Of a stretch of 46,973 bases of DNA, positions 1-6,039 are shown piece after piece. The stretch is taken from contig JAUNGS010000011.1 in assembly GCA_030524435.1 (NCBI GenBank), forward strand, positions 1 through 46,973, given 5' to 3'. Both the position numbers and the translations under genes were made by a program. Positions within the stretch are counted from its first letter, which is position 1. Each line of letters starts with the position of its first letter. This stretch comes from Eubacterium sp. (lineage in GTDB: Bacteria > Bacillota > Clostridia > Eubacteriales > Eubacteriaceae). Below the pieces are notes generated by a model. That model made no database searches and was not told where the DNA came from. It worked only from the letters and a program-made list of their open reading frames with translations.

Positions 1-1045
1 CGTCATAGCTCATGATCTCCCGGAGCTGGGGGATGTCAAAGGGGGCCAGCCGGGAGCCGCAGGAAATCAGAATTGATTTTGCGGTTTTGCCGCTGGCCAA
101 TTTGTACTTGCGGTACTGTTTTACCGCGAAACAATCCGGCTTGCGCTTTTCCAGGCCCTTAAACATATAGTCCACCGCGTTCTGGAAGTTTTCATCGTCC
201 TCCTTGACCTCCATCCCGGAAATCATGTCCACAAGGGTATTGATGCTCCGATCCTCGGCGGGGGCCTCGAAAATGATATAGGCGATGAGGGCGCAGTATA
301 AAAGCGTTTCCGCCTTTGTCCAGAACGGATCGCCCTCCTTGCCCTCGCCCTTTGTATTCGCTATGAGGGTATCGACAAACTTTAGGATGTCGGCCTCGCT
401 GTGGATATAGGACAGGGGGTTATAGTGCATGGATTTTGAAAAATCTATGCTGTTAAAAACCTTGATCTGATACCCCCGGCGTTGCAGAAAGCGGCCTACC
501 TGGGATAATACGCCCCCTTTGGGATCGACCACCACAAAGCTGCATCCGGCCTTTTTGTCCGCGCTGGCCTGTAAAATCTGCGGGGTGAGCCAAAACCGGG
601 TCTTGCCGGAGCCGGACGAGCCGATAACACAGGCGTTTAAGTTGCGGGCGTTGGCCGGGTTTTTCGGGCGGGTGTTCATGGTGAGAAACTCCGTCCCGGT
701 GAGAATGACGTTGTTTTCAAACTTTGGATCGACGAAAGGGGCAATATCTTTTGGCCCGCCCCAACGGGCCGATCCGTACTCCTCATCCCGCCGGAATTTC
801 TTTGCGTTCTTGCTTCTCACATAGATCAGCAGCCGAAAGCCCGCCGCGCCCACCACGCCGATGAGCCAGTCAAAGGGAACAAGCCCCGGCGCAATATCGG
901 CAAAGGCCGGGCCGATGGTCTGGCCCAGCCCTATGAGCTTGTGGGCGAAGTCCGTGCCAGCGGCCAGCCGGTAGGCCGTCCCCATCTTTAGGCAGGCCCA
1001 CAGCACGAACAGGTAGGGGATGTTCGGGATCACATATTTTTTCAC
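1..1045 (-). CDS. VirD4/TraG-type type IV secretion coupling ATPase, C-terminus cut by window edge
   Basis: This is the coupling protein that docks the relaxase-DNA complex onto the conjugative type IV secretion channel and uses ATP at the inner membrane. I read 348 codons from a GTG start at 1045; the gene runs off the left edge. Visible parts are two hydrophobic N-terminal stretches (about residues 3-20 and 55-76), the family motif GSARWGG at 91-97, Walker A GSSGSGKT at 142-149, and a following strand VVVDPKGG typical of VirD4/TcpA proteins. The GTG start sits 2 nt before the stop of the upstream gene (1047-1049) in the reading direction overlap zone, so the two are translationally coupled; a GAGG lies upstream. 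No ATG fits the start better. The neighbouring PcfB, ArdA and ParB genes support an ICE transfer module. The Walker B half is outside the window. Confidence 0.9.
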   Translation of the reverse strand, partial: MKKYVIPNIPYLFVLWACLKMGTAYRLAAGTDFAHKLIGLGQTIGPAFADIAPGLVPFDWLIGVVGAAGFRLLIYVRSKNAKKFRRDEEYGSARWGGPKDIAPFVDPKFENNVILTGTEFLTMNTRPKNPANARNLNACVIGSSGSGKTRFWLTPQILQASADKKAGCSFVVVDPKGGVLSQVGRFLQRRGYQIKVFNSIDFSKSMHYNPLSYIHSEADILKFVDTLIANTKGEGKEGDPFWTKAETLLYCALIAYIIFEAPAEDRSINTLVDMISGMEVKEDDENFQNAVDYMFKGLEKRKPDCFAVKQYRKYKLASGKTAKSILISCGSRLAPFDIPQLREIMSYD

Positions 1046-1046
1046 G

Positions 1047-1523
1047 CTATCTGTCCTCATGGGCCGCCTCTTTTGTGCGTTCTTTCTTGTGGGACGGCTG
1101 GCGGGCCAGGGCAGCCGCAGCCTCTTTGAGCTGTTCCCGGATGGGCGCTTTTGCGGATTTTGTGCGTTTCAGCAGGCGTTTGGAATAGTCCGAAAAGCAG
1201 GCGGTGATCGCGTCTGCTTGCCCGGCCTTAAAGAACAATAGGTGTTTATCCGGCGCTACCTTATAAAAGGCATAGTCTACATTCCACTTCCGGGCCACCC
1301 GGTCAAAGAGCTTTGGAGCCTCCACTTCAATGCTGTTTGTGGCGACCCCGTGGCCCATGAGCTGGCCCACCGTCTGCCTGCCGTGGGGCGTCTGTTTGGC
1401 ACGATGATGTTTGACGATCTTCCGGCCTACCGCCCGGAGCACATAGGCAAGCCCCCGCGCCGTGAGCTTGCCTGCTTTCATGGATACTGCTATGGTGCGT
1501 CTGGAAATGTCCTCGTCTACCAG
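1047..1523 (-). CDS. PcfB family (DUF3801) conjugation protein
   Basis: A protein of 158 residues resembling the PcfB/DUF3801 family, which accompanies VirD4-type coupling proteins in Gram-positive conjugative elements; its exact role is not well established. Family-like features are an N-terminal KLTARGL segment, a central GRQTVGQLMGHG stretch, DYAFYKVAPDKHLLFFKA, and a basic C-terminus. The first ATG (1481) starts inside the conserved region and has no ribosome binding site. The frame stays open upstream to a stop just before a CTG at 1521-1523, and AGGAGG (within 1531-1540) lies about 8 nt before that CTG. The CTG start adds VDEDISRRTIAVS, which matches the usual family N-terminus. I therefore choose CTG, a rare start codon. 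An intrinsic terminator lies directly upstream (1545-1579). Confidence 0.8.
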   Translation of the reverse strand: MVDEDISRRTIAVSMKAGKLTARGLAYVLRAVGRKIVKHHRAKQTPHGRQTVGQLMGHGVATNSIEVEAPKLFDRVARKWNVDYAFYKVAPDKHLLFFKAGQADAITACFSDYSKRLLKRTKSAKAPIREQLKEAAAALARQPSHKKERTKEAAHEDR

Positions 1524-1530
1524 CCTTTAT

Positions 1531-1540
1531 CCCTCCTTCC
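1531..1540 (-). promoter_or_regulatory. Ribosome binding site that supports the CTG start of pcfB
   Basis: On the minus strand this reads GGAAGGAGGG, a strong Shine-Dalgarno sequence. It sits 7-8 nt before CTG at 1523 and about 50 nt before the first ATG at 1481, so it supports the CTG start. Confidence 0.65.
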
Positions 1541-1544
1541 CATG

Positions 1545-1579
1545 AAAAAAGCACCTCTGGACAAAGTGTCCAGAAGTGC
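1545..1579 (-). terminator. Intrinsic terminator between ardA and pcfB, built on a palindromic repeat
   Basis: Minus strand: GCAC-TT-CTGGACA, loop CTT, TGTCCAG-AG-GTGC, then six T. The stem is about 13 bp with one G-U pair. It starts right after the ardA stop (1582) and ends just before the pcfB ribosome binding site (1531-1540). It would cut or attenuate transcription from ardA into the pcfB-virD4 transfer genes. Its core is the palindrome found again at 2910 and 4046. Confidence 0.75.
1557..1573. repeat. Palindromic repeat copy 1 (CTGGACA-AAG-TGTCCAG)
   Basis: A 7-bp perfect inverted repeat with a 3-nt loop, flanked by CCT on the left and AA on the right. The flanks are the same at the other two copies. 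Confidence 0.9.
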
Positions 1580-1581
1580 CG

Positions 1582-2295
1582 CTATCGTTCCTCCAGTTCC
1601 TTTTTGGCCATCTTCCGATAGCCCTCCAGGGAGGAACCGTCAATCACCTCTTTATAGGCGGCCATCCGCTCTCGAATGGAAAGCTGGGGATAAGAAAAAA
1701 CCTTGTGCTCGTCGGGGATGTCCTTGATCCCGTGGTAGTGCTCAATGAATTTGCCGCCGTTATTCAGCACATAACCGCCAGGGGCGAAGTGGCCATCCTC
1801 GTTGATCCGAATGTCCCGCCCGTATGCTTCATAGTCAAAATAATTCAGCAGGTGCTCCGGCACATCAATCGCCTCCATATCCTCTACATAGATACGGCCC
1901 AGGGTTTCATCGTCCCCCACACCTGGATAAAATTCAAAGCAATCCAGGTTTTGCGCCAGATTGATGAGATCAGCCACACTGGAAGTATGTTCTCCGCTGT
2001 CAATGACCGCCTCGAATTTCTCCAAGTCGCCTTGATCCAATTCCGAGAGCAGGCAGGCCAGATGATTGAGCTCGTCCAGATTTTCATACTCGCCCAAATA
2101 GTCATAGAGCCCCAGCACGTCGCCGTCGAAGCTGGTGATGAAAAATTCCTCGTACCGTATGCCGTCCACCCCGATCCGCTTCAACAGGGCCTGCACCTCC
2201 TGGGGGCTGGTGGGGAATTTCAGTGTTTCCCCTACCAACTCCCCCTCGTTGTATTTGCCGAGGTTGGTGATGTAGGCTTCAAACAGGGATGCCAT
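1582..2295 (-). CDS. ardA: Antirestriction protein ArdA
   Basis: A 237-residue acidic protein of the ArdA family. ArdA mimics B-form DNA and blocks type I restriction enzymes when a mobile element enters a new host. Seen here are the family N-terminus (SLFEAYITNLGKYNEGEL), a very high content of Asp and Glu spread over the whole length, and the segment DCFEFYPGV. The length is somewhat above the roughly 165-residue Tn916 ArdA and fits the longer Clostridia forms. Its ATG overlaps the stop of the preceding small gene (TGATG, 2293-2297), so translation is probably coupled. The reading direction and neighbours (ParB-like, PcfB, VirD4) place it in the early part of an ICE transfer operon. A terminator follows directly after its stop. 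Confidence 0.92.
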   Translation of the reverse strand: MASLFEAYITNLGKYNEGELVGETLKFPTSPQEVQALLKRIGVDGIRYEEFFITSFDGDVLGLYDYLGEYENLDELNHLACLLSELDQGDLEKFEAVIDSGEHTSSVADLINLAQNLDCFEFYPGVGDDETLGRIYVEDMEAIDVPEHLLNYFDYEAYGRDIRINEDGHFAPGGYVLNNGGKFIEHYHGIKDIPDEHKVFSYPQLSIRERMAAYKEVIDGSSLEGYRKMAKKELEER

Positions 2296-2636
2296 CAGCG
2301 GCGGCCCTGGCCCTTGACGGTCAAAATGCCCTCAAGGGTGGTGGACGTGATCCCCAGCCGCTGGGCCACCGCAATATCATTTTTCACCGCTTCATTGATA
2401 AAGCTCCCGCATACCACCAGCACATGGGAGCGGCGGAGCAGGTCACGGCCCATGTCGATGCCGCTTTTATGCTCCTCCGGCACCGCGTCATTGAGGAACA
2501 GGGGCAGATACACAGCCGGGCAAATGGGCGAAAAGCCCGCCTCATAGACCAAACGGCAGTAGTTTACCGCCTGTTCGGTCTTTTCACAGTCATCGCCGCG
2601 CCAAGCGGCGGTAATATACGCAAGTGGGCGTTTCAT
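2295..2636 (-). CDS. DUF4406/DUF7768-type small ICE protein
   Basis: A 113-residue protein starting MKRPLAYITAAWRGDD. The start at 2636 is preceded by GGAGG about 8 nt upstream; a start 14 codons earlier lacks such a site. The AYITAAWRGD opening and the later DMGRDLLRRSHVLVVCG segment resemble the Rossmann-like fold of DUF4406/DUF7768 proteins, which are distantly related to nucleoside 2-deoxyribosyltransferases. Such proteins are common beside ArdA in Clostridia ICEs, but no reaction has been firmly assigned and I do not infer one. Its stop overlaps the ardA start, so both are one translation unit. Confidence 0.7.
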   Translation of the reverse strand: MKRPLAYITAAWRGDDCEKTEQAVNYCRLVYEAGFSPICPAVYLPLFLNDAVPEEHKSGIDMGRDLLRRSHVLVVCGSFINEAVKNDIAVAQRLGITSTTLEGILTVKGQGRR

Positions 2637-2691
2637 AGTCAAAACCTCCGTTTCCTTATTTATAATAGGTAGGGTCAACCCAATCCCCCCG

Positions 2692-2715
2692 CCCTTTCCC
2701 TATCCAGGGAAAGGG
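2692..2715. repeat. Perfect 10-bp hairpin
   Basis: CCCTTTCCCT, loop ATCC, AGGGAAAGGG. No U-run on either side, so a simple terminator is unlikely. Confidence 0.8.
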
Positions 2716-2759
2716 GGCGGCTCTGGAGGATATATGCCCCCGCCGCCCAGCCGGGAATA

Positions 2760-2843
2760 GCACAGCCGGGGCAGGCCGTAAAGGGCAAGCCGCCGCAGAA
2801 GCGGCGGTGCGTTGCACCCTTGACGGCCCGCTCCCGGCTGTGC
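2760..2843. repeat. Nested inverted repeats
   Basis: The outer arms GCACAGCCGGG (2760-2770) and CCCGGCTGTGC (2833-2843) are exact complements. Inside lies the hairpin CCGCCGC-AGAA-GCGGCGG (2790-2807). Together they can form a branched structure of 84 nt. Confidence 0.75.
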
Positions 2844-2909
2844 AAAAACAAACCCGGCGACGGGGGATATATCACCGCAGAGCCCATCCCAAACGCGGGA
2901 CGCGCACCT

Positions 2910-2926
2910 CTGGACAAAGTGTCCAG
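2910..2926. repeat. Palindromic repeat copy 2 (CTGGACA-AAG-TGTCCAG)
   Basis: Identical to copy 1, including the flanks GCACCT and AAG. It lies 15 nt past the stop of the parB-like gene in the reading direction. Confidence 0.9.
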
Positions 2927-2940
2927 AAGCCGGGGCCCGG

Positions 2941-4536
2941 TTACTTTTCCAGCTCCTTCTTTTTGTCCGGCTTCGCCAGCTCCGGGGGCTGTTTCTCTTT
3001 CCAGTCGTCCAGCAAAGTCATAATCTGCTCCTTCATTTTGGCAGGAGTGACCTCCTTGCCGAAATACTTTGACAGTTCCGCCATTGAAATAATCACGCCG
3101 CGCTCCTCCTTTTTTTCTTCGCTTAAAATACCGTCGATCACATCGCCATTGAGCAGGCCCTCCTTGTCAAGCTCCCGGAGCTTTTTTGCCTGGGCCACAG
3201 AGGGGGAAGCCTGCTCCCCGTCAATGGACACGGCGATGAGCCGCTGGTTTTCCGGCCTGATATACGAAATTTCCACAGCGGGCATAAAGCCCATGCTTTT
3301 CGCGTCCACCTTATCCAGAAGCTCCGGGACAAGATGGTTAAGGCGGACACAGCGGAGCACCTTTTTATAGTTCATATCGTGCTCCTTGCCGACAATCTCC
3401 ACCGAGAGCTTACCCAGGGCCTCCGCCTCTTTTTCATTTTTTGGCCGGGCCCCCTGGCGCTTGATGGCCTCCAGCTCCAAATCCAGGAGCTTTGCCAATT
3501 CGCTGGGGAGGGGATCACCGCGCTGTTTGTTGCTGTTTTTCATTTCACGGACGGCCTCAAGATCGGTCATCTCCCGGACAATGCAGGGAATTTCATCAAG
3601 TCCGGCCCGTTCACCGCCATGACAGCGCCGATGGCCTGCGATGATCTCATAGCCCTGACCATCCTTTTCCGGGCGGACGGTGGCAGGGGTCATAATGCCG
3701 TGTTCCCTGATCGTCCCCACCAGATCGTCCATCGCCTTATCGTCCTGCACCTTGAACGGGTGCTCCCGCAGGGTATGGAACGGATGAAGCTCTGACAACT
3801 TCAAATAGACGATTTTCCCCTGTTCCACCGGGCGGGGCGGCACTTCAGGAGTGGGCGGCAGGTGGATCTCCGGGGGCGGGGCCGCAGCCTCCTTGACCGG
3901 GGCGGCCTTAGTGGATTTAAGCGGCTGTTTACCACCCACAAAGGGAGTTTCACGCTTGCCTACCAAAAAATCTTTCACATTTTGATTGCGTTCCCGGCGT
4001 GTTTTTCCCCCACGCTGGGCGGGGGTGAGCTCTTGTTCCTTACCTCTGGACACTTTGTCCAGAACACCGGGGGCAGGGGACTTGCCAAGGGCCGCCTTGT
4101 CAGCCTTAGACGGGCGGCCCTTGCGGGTGCCCGGCCCCTGTTCCGGCTTACCGGGCTCCATCTTATCCTTTGTTTTTTTCGGACGGCCCCGGCGCTTTTG
4201 AGCGTTTTCCTCCTCCTTGATTTCATCCAGGGACTTTTCCCAGGGAGCCTTTTCCTTGTTCCCGAACAAGTCACGGAACACCTCATCCCCATGTTTTGGG
4301 GAGCTATCCTCGGCAGTCGGGGCATCCGATATTTTGTCCCCAGTGACCTGCGCCGCCGTCAGATCAATGACCTTTCCAGACGGGGTGGCGGGGGTATCTT
4401 CTCCTGGGAGAGCCTCCGGGCCGGGATGTTCCGGCGCAGGCTGCTCTGGTGTGGGAAAGCCACCCGGCTCGGCAGGGCCGGGGGACTCCGGGGCCTGCTG
4501 TTCCTCCGGGCCCGTTTTCCGCTTGTCATCCGCCAT
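2941..4536 (-). CDS. ParB-like nuclease/partition-domain protein with long disordered, AT-hook-like N-terminus
   Basis: A 531-residue protein. The first part, up to about residue 235, is rich in Pro, Glu, Lys and Gly and probably disordered. It contains two AT-hook-like motifs with the GRP core (KRRGRPKK and RKGRPSK). A ParB N-terminal domain follows (YLKLSELHPF, then EIIAGHRRCHGGERAG with the GHRR motif typical of ParB/Srx folds), then an alpha-helical region like the ParB DNA-binding part. The start at 4536 has GGAGG 8 nt upstream; an earlier ATG at 4593 lacks one. By family it could bind palindromic sites and aid element maintenance or regulation. No ParA is in the window. A copy of the 17-bp palindrome lies inside the frame and encodes LDKVSR within the disordered part. 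Confidence 0.85.
   Translation of the reverse strand: MADDKRKTGPEEQQAPESPGPAEPGGFPTPEQPAPEHPGPEALPGEDTPATPSGKVIDLTAAQVTGDKISDAPTAEDSSPKHGDEVFRDLFGNKEKAPWEKSLDEIKEEENAQKRRGRPKKTKDKMEPGKPEQGPGTRKGRPSKADKAALGKSPAPGVLDKVSRGKEQELTPAQRGGKTRRERNQNVKDFLVGKRETPFVGGKQPLKSTKAAPVKEAAAPPPEIHLPPTPEVPPRPVEQGKIVYLKLSELHPFHTLREHPFKVQDDKAMDDLVGTIREHGIMTPATVRPEKDGQGYEIIAGHRRCHGGERAGLDEIPCIVREMTDLEAVREMKNSNKQRGDPLPSELAKLLDLELEAIKRQGARPKNEKEAEALGKLSVEIVGKEHDMNYKKVLRCVRLNHLVPELLDKVDAKSMGFMPAVEISYIRPENQRLIAVSIDGEQASPSVAQAKKLRELDKEGLLNGDVIDGILSEEKKEERGVIISMAELSKYFGKEVTPAKMKEQIMTLLDDWKEKQPPELAKPDKKKELEK
4046..4062. repeat. Palindromic repeat copy 3, loop inverted, inside the parB-like gene
   Basis: CTGGACA-CTT-TGTCCAG on the plus strand. 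The arms and the flanks (CCT left, AA right) match copies 1 and 2, but the 3-nt loop is the reverse complement. On the coding strand it gives LDKVSR in frame. Confidence 0.9.
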
Positions 4537-4666
4537 TAACAAAACCTCCTTTTTTGTGAAATGAAAAAAGGCCAGACCATCCGGCCCGGCCAACTTAAAA
4601 ATATTTCCCCCTTTCTTTTTTCAAGATATGGGATCGGCACCACTCCTTTCTCAGTCCGGGCCATAA

Positions 4667-4702
4667 AAAACGTCGCTTTTCACAAAGAAACAGCGACGTT
4701 TT
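4667..4702. terminator. Hairpin with T-runs on both sides
   Basis: AAAACGTCGCT (4667-4677) pairs with AGCGACGTTTT (4692-4702), loop 14 nt. T-rich tails exist in both directions. It lies upstream of the parB-like gene and may insulate it from the hyd operon. Confidence 0.6.
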
Positions 4703-4792
4703 CGTGTAGGTTGGCTCGGTTTTTGTTGTGTTTTATGATTATGCCTTTGTATAAAAACCTAAGTCTATTATAATACAAATAAAGTGAAAAAG

Positions 4793-4828
4793 AAAACAGC
4801 ACGATGCTCAAAGGAATCGTGCTGTTTT
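4793..4828 (-). terminator. Intrinsic terminator of the hydEGF operon
   Basis: A 13-bp perfect stem (AAAACAGCACGAT with ATCGTGCTGTTTT), loop 10 nt, followed on the minus strand by a T-rich tail. It starts 5 nt after the hydF stop codon. Confidence 0.85.
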
Positions 4829-4832
4829 TGGC

Positions 4833-6023
4833 TTAAAGGGTATCGAATACATCAATACTGCGCTCTAAAATCCCCTGGATATGGGCCATGACAATGCCGT
4901 AGTTGGTCATGGGAATGCCGGCGTCCTGGGCACATTTGAGGCGGTAGCGCATCTCTCTGTCGTTGAGCATGCAGCCGCCGCAGTGGATGATGAGCCTGTA
5001 GCCCGCAAGGTCCAGGGGGAATTCGGTGCCGCTGGTGAATTCAAAGGTCAAATCCTTGCCGGTGAAGGCCTTGACCATCCGGGGCAGCTTGACGGTGCCG
5101 ATGTCGTCGCATTGGCGGTGGTGGGTGCAGCCCTCGGAGATCAGCACCCTATCGCCGTCCTCAAGGCGATCCAACAGCCTGGCGCCCTCGACGGCGGCGG
5201 ACAGGAGCCCCTTGTATCTGGCAAAGAGGATGGAGAAGGAGGTTAAAGGCACCGCTTCCGGGGTGACCTTAGACACCAGGGCAAAGGCCTGGCTGTCGGT
5301 GATGACCATCCTCGGCGCCTGGCCCAGCTTGGCGAGGGTGTCAGAAAGCTCGGTATCCCTGACGACGATGGGCACGGCGCCGGCCTCCAGGATATCTCTG
5401 ATGGTCTGCTGCTGGGGCAGAATCAGCCGTCCCTTGGGGGCCGCCTTGTCGATGGGCACCACCAGCACCACAAAGTCCAGGGGCGCAAGCAAATCGCCGA
5501 CGATGCGGTGGCTGGGATCCTCCACAGGGGCATGGCTGGCGATGAGCTCCTTGAGCTCGTAGATGTTTTCTCCGGTTTTGGCGCTGACCCAGATGGTGTC
5601 CTTGTCGATGGTTTTTTCTGGCGGGGACACCATGTCCAGCTTGTTCATGACGATGACCCAGGGGATTTTTTTATCCTTGATGCGGGCGAGGATGGCCTCG
5701 TCCTCGGGGGTCATGCCCAGGGTGCCGTCGACGATTAAAACGGCGATGTCGGTTTTGTTTAAAATTTGGTAGGCCTTCTGGATTCTTAAAGCCCCCAGCT
5801 CGCCGACGTCGTCTAAGCCCGGGGTGTCGATGATCATCACAGGCCCCAGGGGCAGAAGCTCCATGGTCTTTAATACGGGGTCGGTGGTGGTGCCCTTGAC
5901 CTCGGAGACGATGGCCAGGTTCTGGTCGGTGATGGCGTTGATGACGCTGGATTTGCCGGCGTTTCGTCTGCCGAAGATGCCGATGTGGATGCGGTCAGCG
6001 GCGGGGGTGTTGTTTAAGCTCAT
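4833..6023 (-). CDS. hydF: [FeFe]-hydrogenase H-cluster maturation GTPase HydF
   Basis: HydF is the scaffold on which the 2Fe subcluster made by HydE and HydG is assembled and then delivered to apo-hydrogenase HydA. The 396-residue protein has an N-terminal GTPase domain with G1 GRRNAGKSS (residues 18-26), G3 DTPG and G4 NKLD. A dimerisation region follows, then the C-terminal [4Fe-4S] domain. There the conserved CTHHRQCDDIG segment and HCGGC (cysteines 348 and 351) are intact. Length is normal for the family. The ATG at 6023 is preceded by AGGAGA 6 nt upstream. It starts 16 nt after the hydG stop and is the last gene of the operon, followed by a terminator. The hydrogenase structural gene itself is not in this window. 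Confidence 0.97.
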   Translation of the reverse strand: MSLNNTPAADRIHIGIFGRRNAGKSSVINAITDQNLAIVSEVKGTTTDPVLKTMELLPLGPVMIIDTPGLDDVGELGALRIQKAYQILNKTDIAVLIVDGTLGMTPEDEAILARIKDKKIPWVIVMNKLDMVSPPEKTIDKDTIWVSAKTGENIYELKELIASHAPVEDPSHRIVGDLLAPLDFVVLVVPIDKAAPKGRLILPQQQTIRDILEAGAVPIVVRDTELSDTLAKLGQAPRMVITDSQAFALVSKVTPEAVPLTSFSILFARYKGLLSAAVEGARLLDRLEDGDRVLISEGCTHHRQCDDIGTVKLPRMVKAFTGKDLTFEFTSGTEFPLDLAGYRLIIHCGGCMLNDREMRYRLKCAQDAGIPMTNYGIVMAHIQGILERSIDVFDTL

Positions 6024-6039
6024 ACCTGTCTCCTGATGT

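Larger units (their letters stand above)
2637..2940. other. Non-coding, hairpin-rich gap between parB-like gene and the DUF4406-type gene
   Basis: No convincing gene is present. The stretch holds a perfect 10-bp hairpin (2692-2701 with 2706-2715, loop ATCC), a strong GC hairpin (CCGCCGC 2790-2796 with GCGGCGG 2801-2807), an 11-bp inverted repeat that encloses it (GCACAGCCGGG 2760-2770 with CCCGGCTGTGC 2833-2843), and palindromic repeat copy 2. It lies downstream of the parB-like stop, so it may hold a terminator, an operator array or a replication/partition site. No T-run follows the hairpins. Confidence 0.6.
4537..4832. other. Gap between parB-like gene and hydF; probable element/chromosome boundary
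   Basis: No gene seen. It contains two hairpins (4667-4702 and 4793-4828) and, on the minus strand, a TATAAT at 4767-4772 that could be the -10 of a promoter for the parB-like gene, although no good -35 lies at the right distance. The gene content switches from ICE to core chromosome here, so an attachment site is likely in or near this gap. It cannot be located without the other element end. Confidence 0.45.

Noticed and set aside
1242..1727. Plus-strand frame of 161 codons across pcfB and ardA
   Set aside because: Antisense shadow of two supported genes, without a family match.
2675..2917. 80-codon minus-strand open frame between the DUF4406-type and parB-like genes
   Set aside because: It has no ribosome site and low-complexity, Gly/Arg/Pro-rich content, and it spans the hairpins and the palindrome; best read as non-coding.
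4561..4773. 70-codon plus-strand frame in the parB-hydF gap
   Set aside because: It runs through a terminator hairpin and has no ribosome site or recognisable domain.
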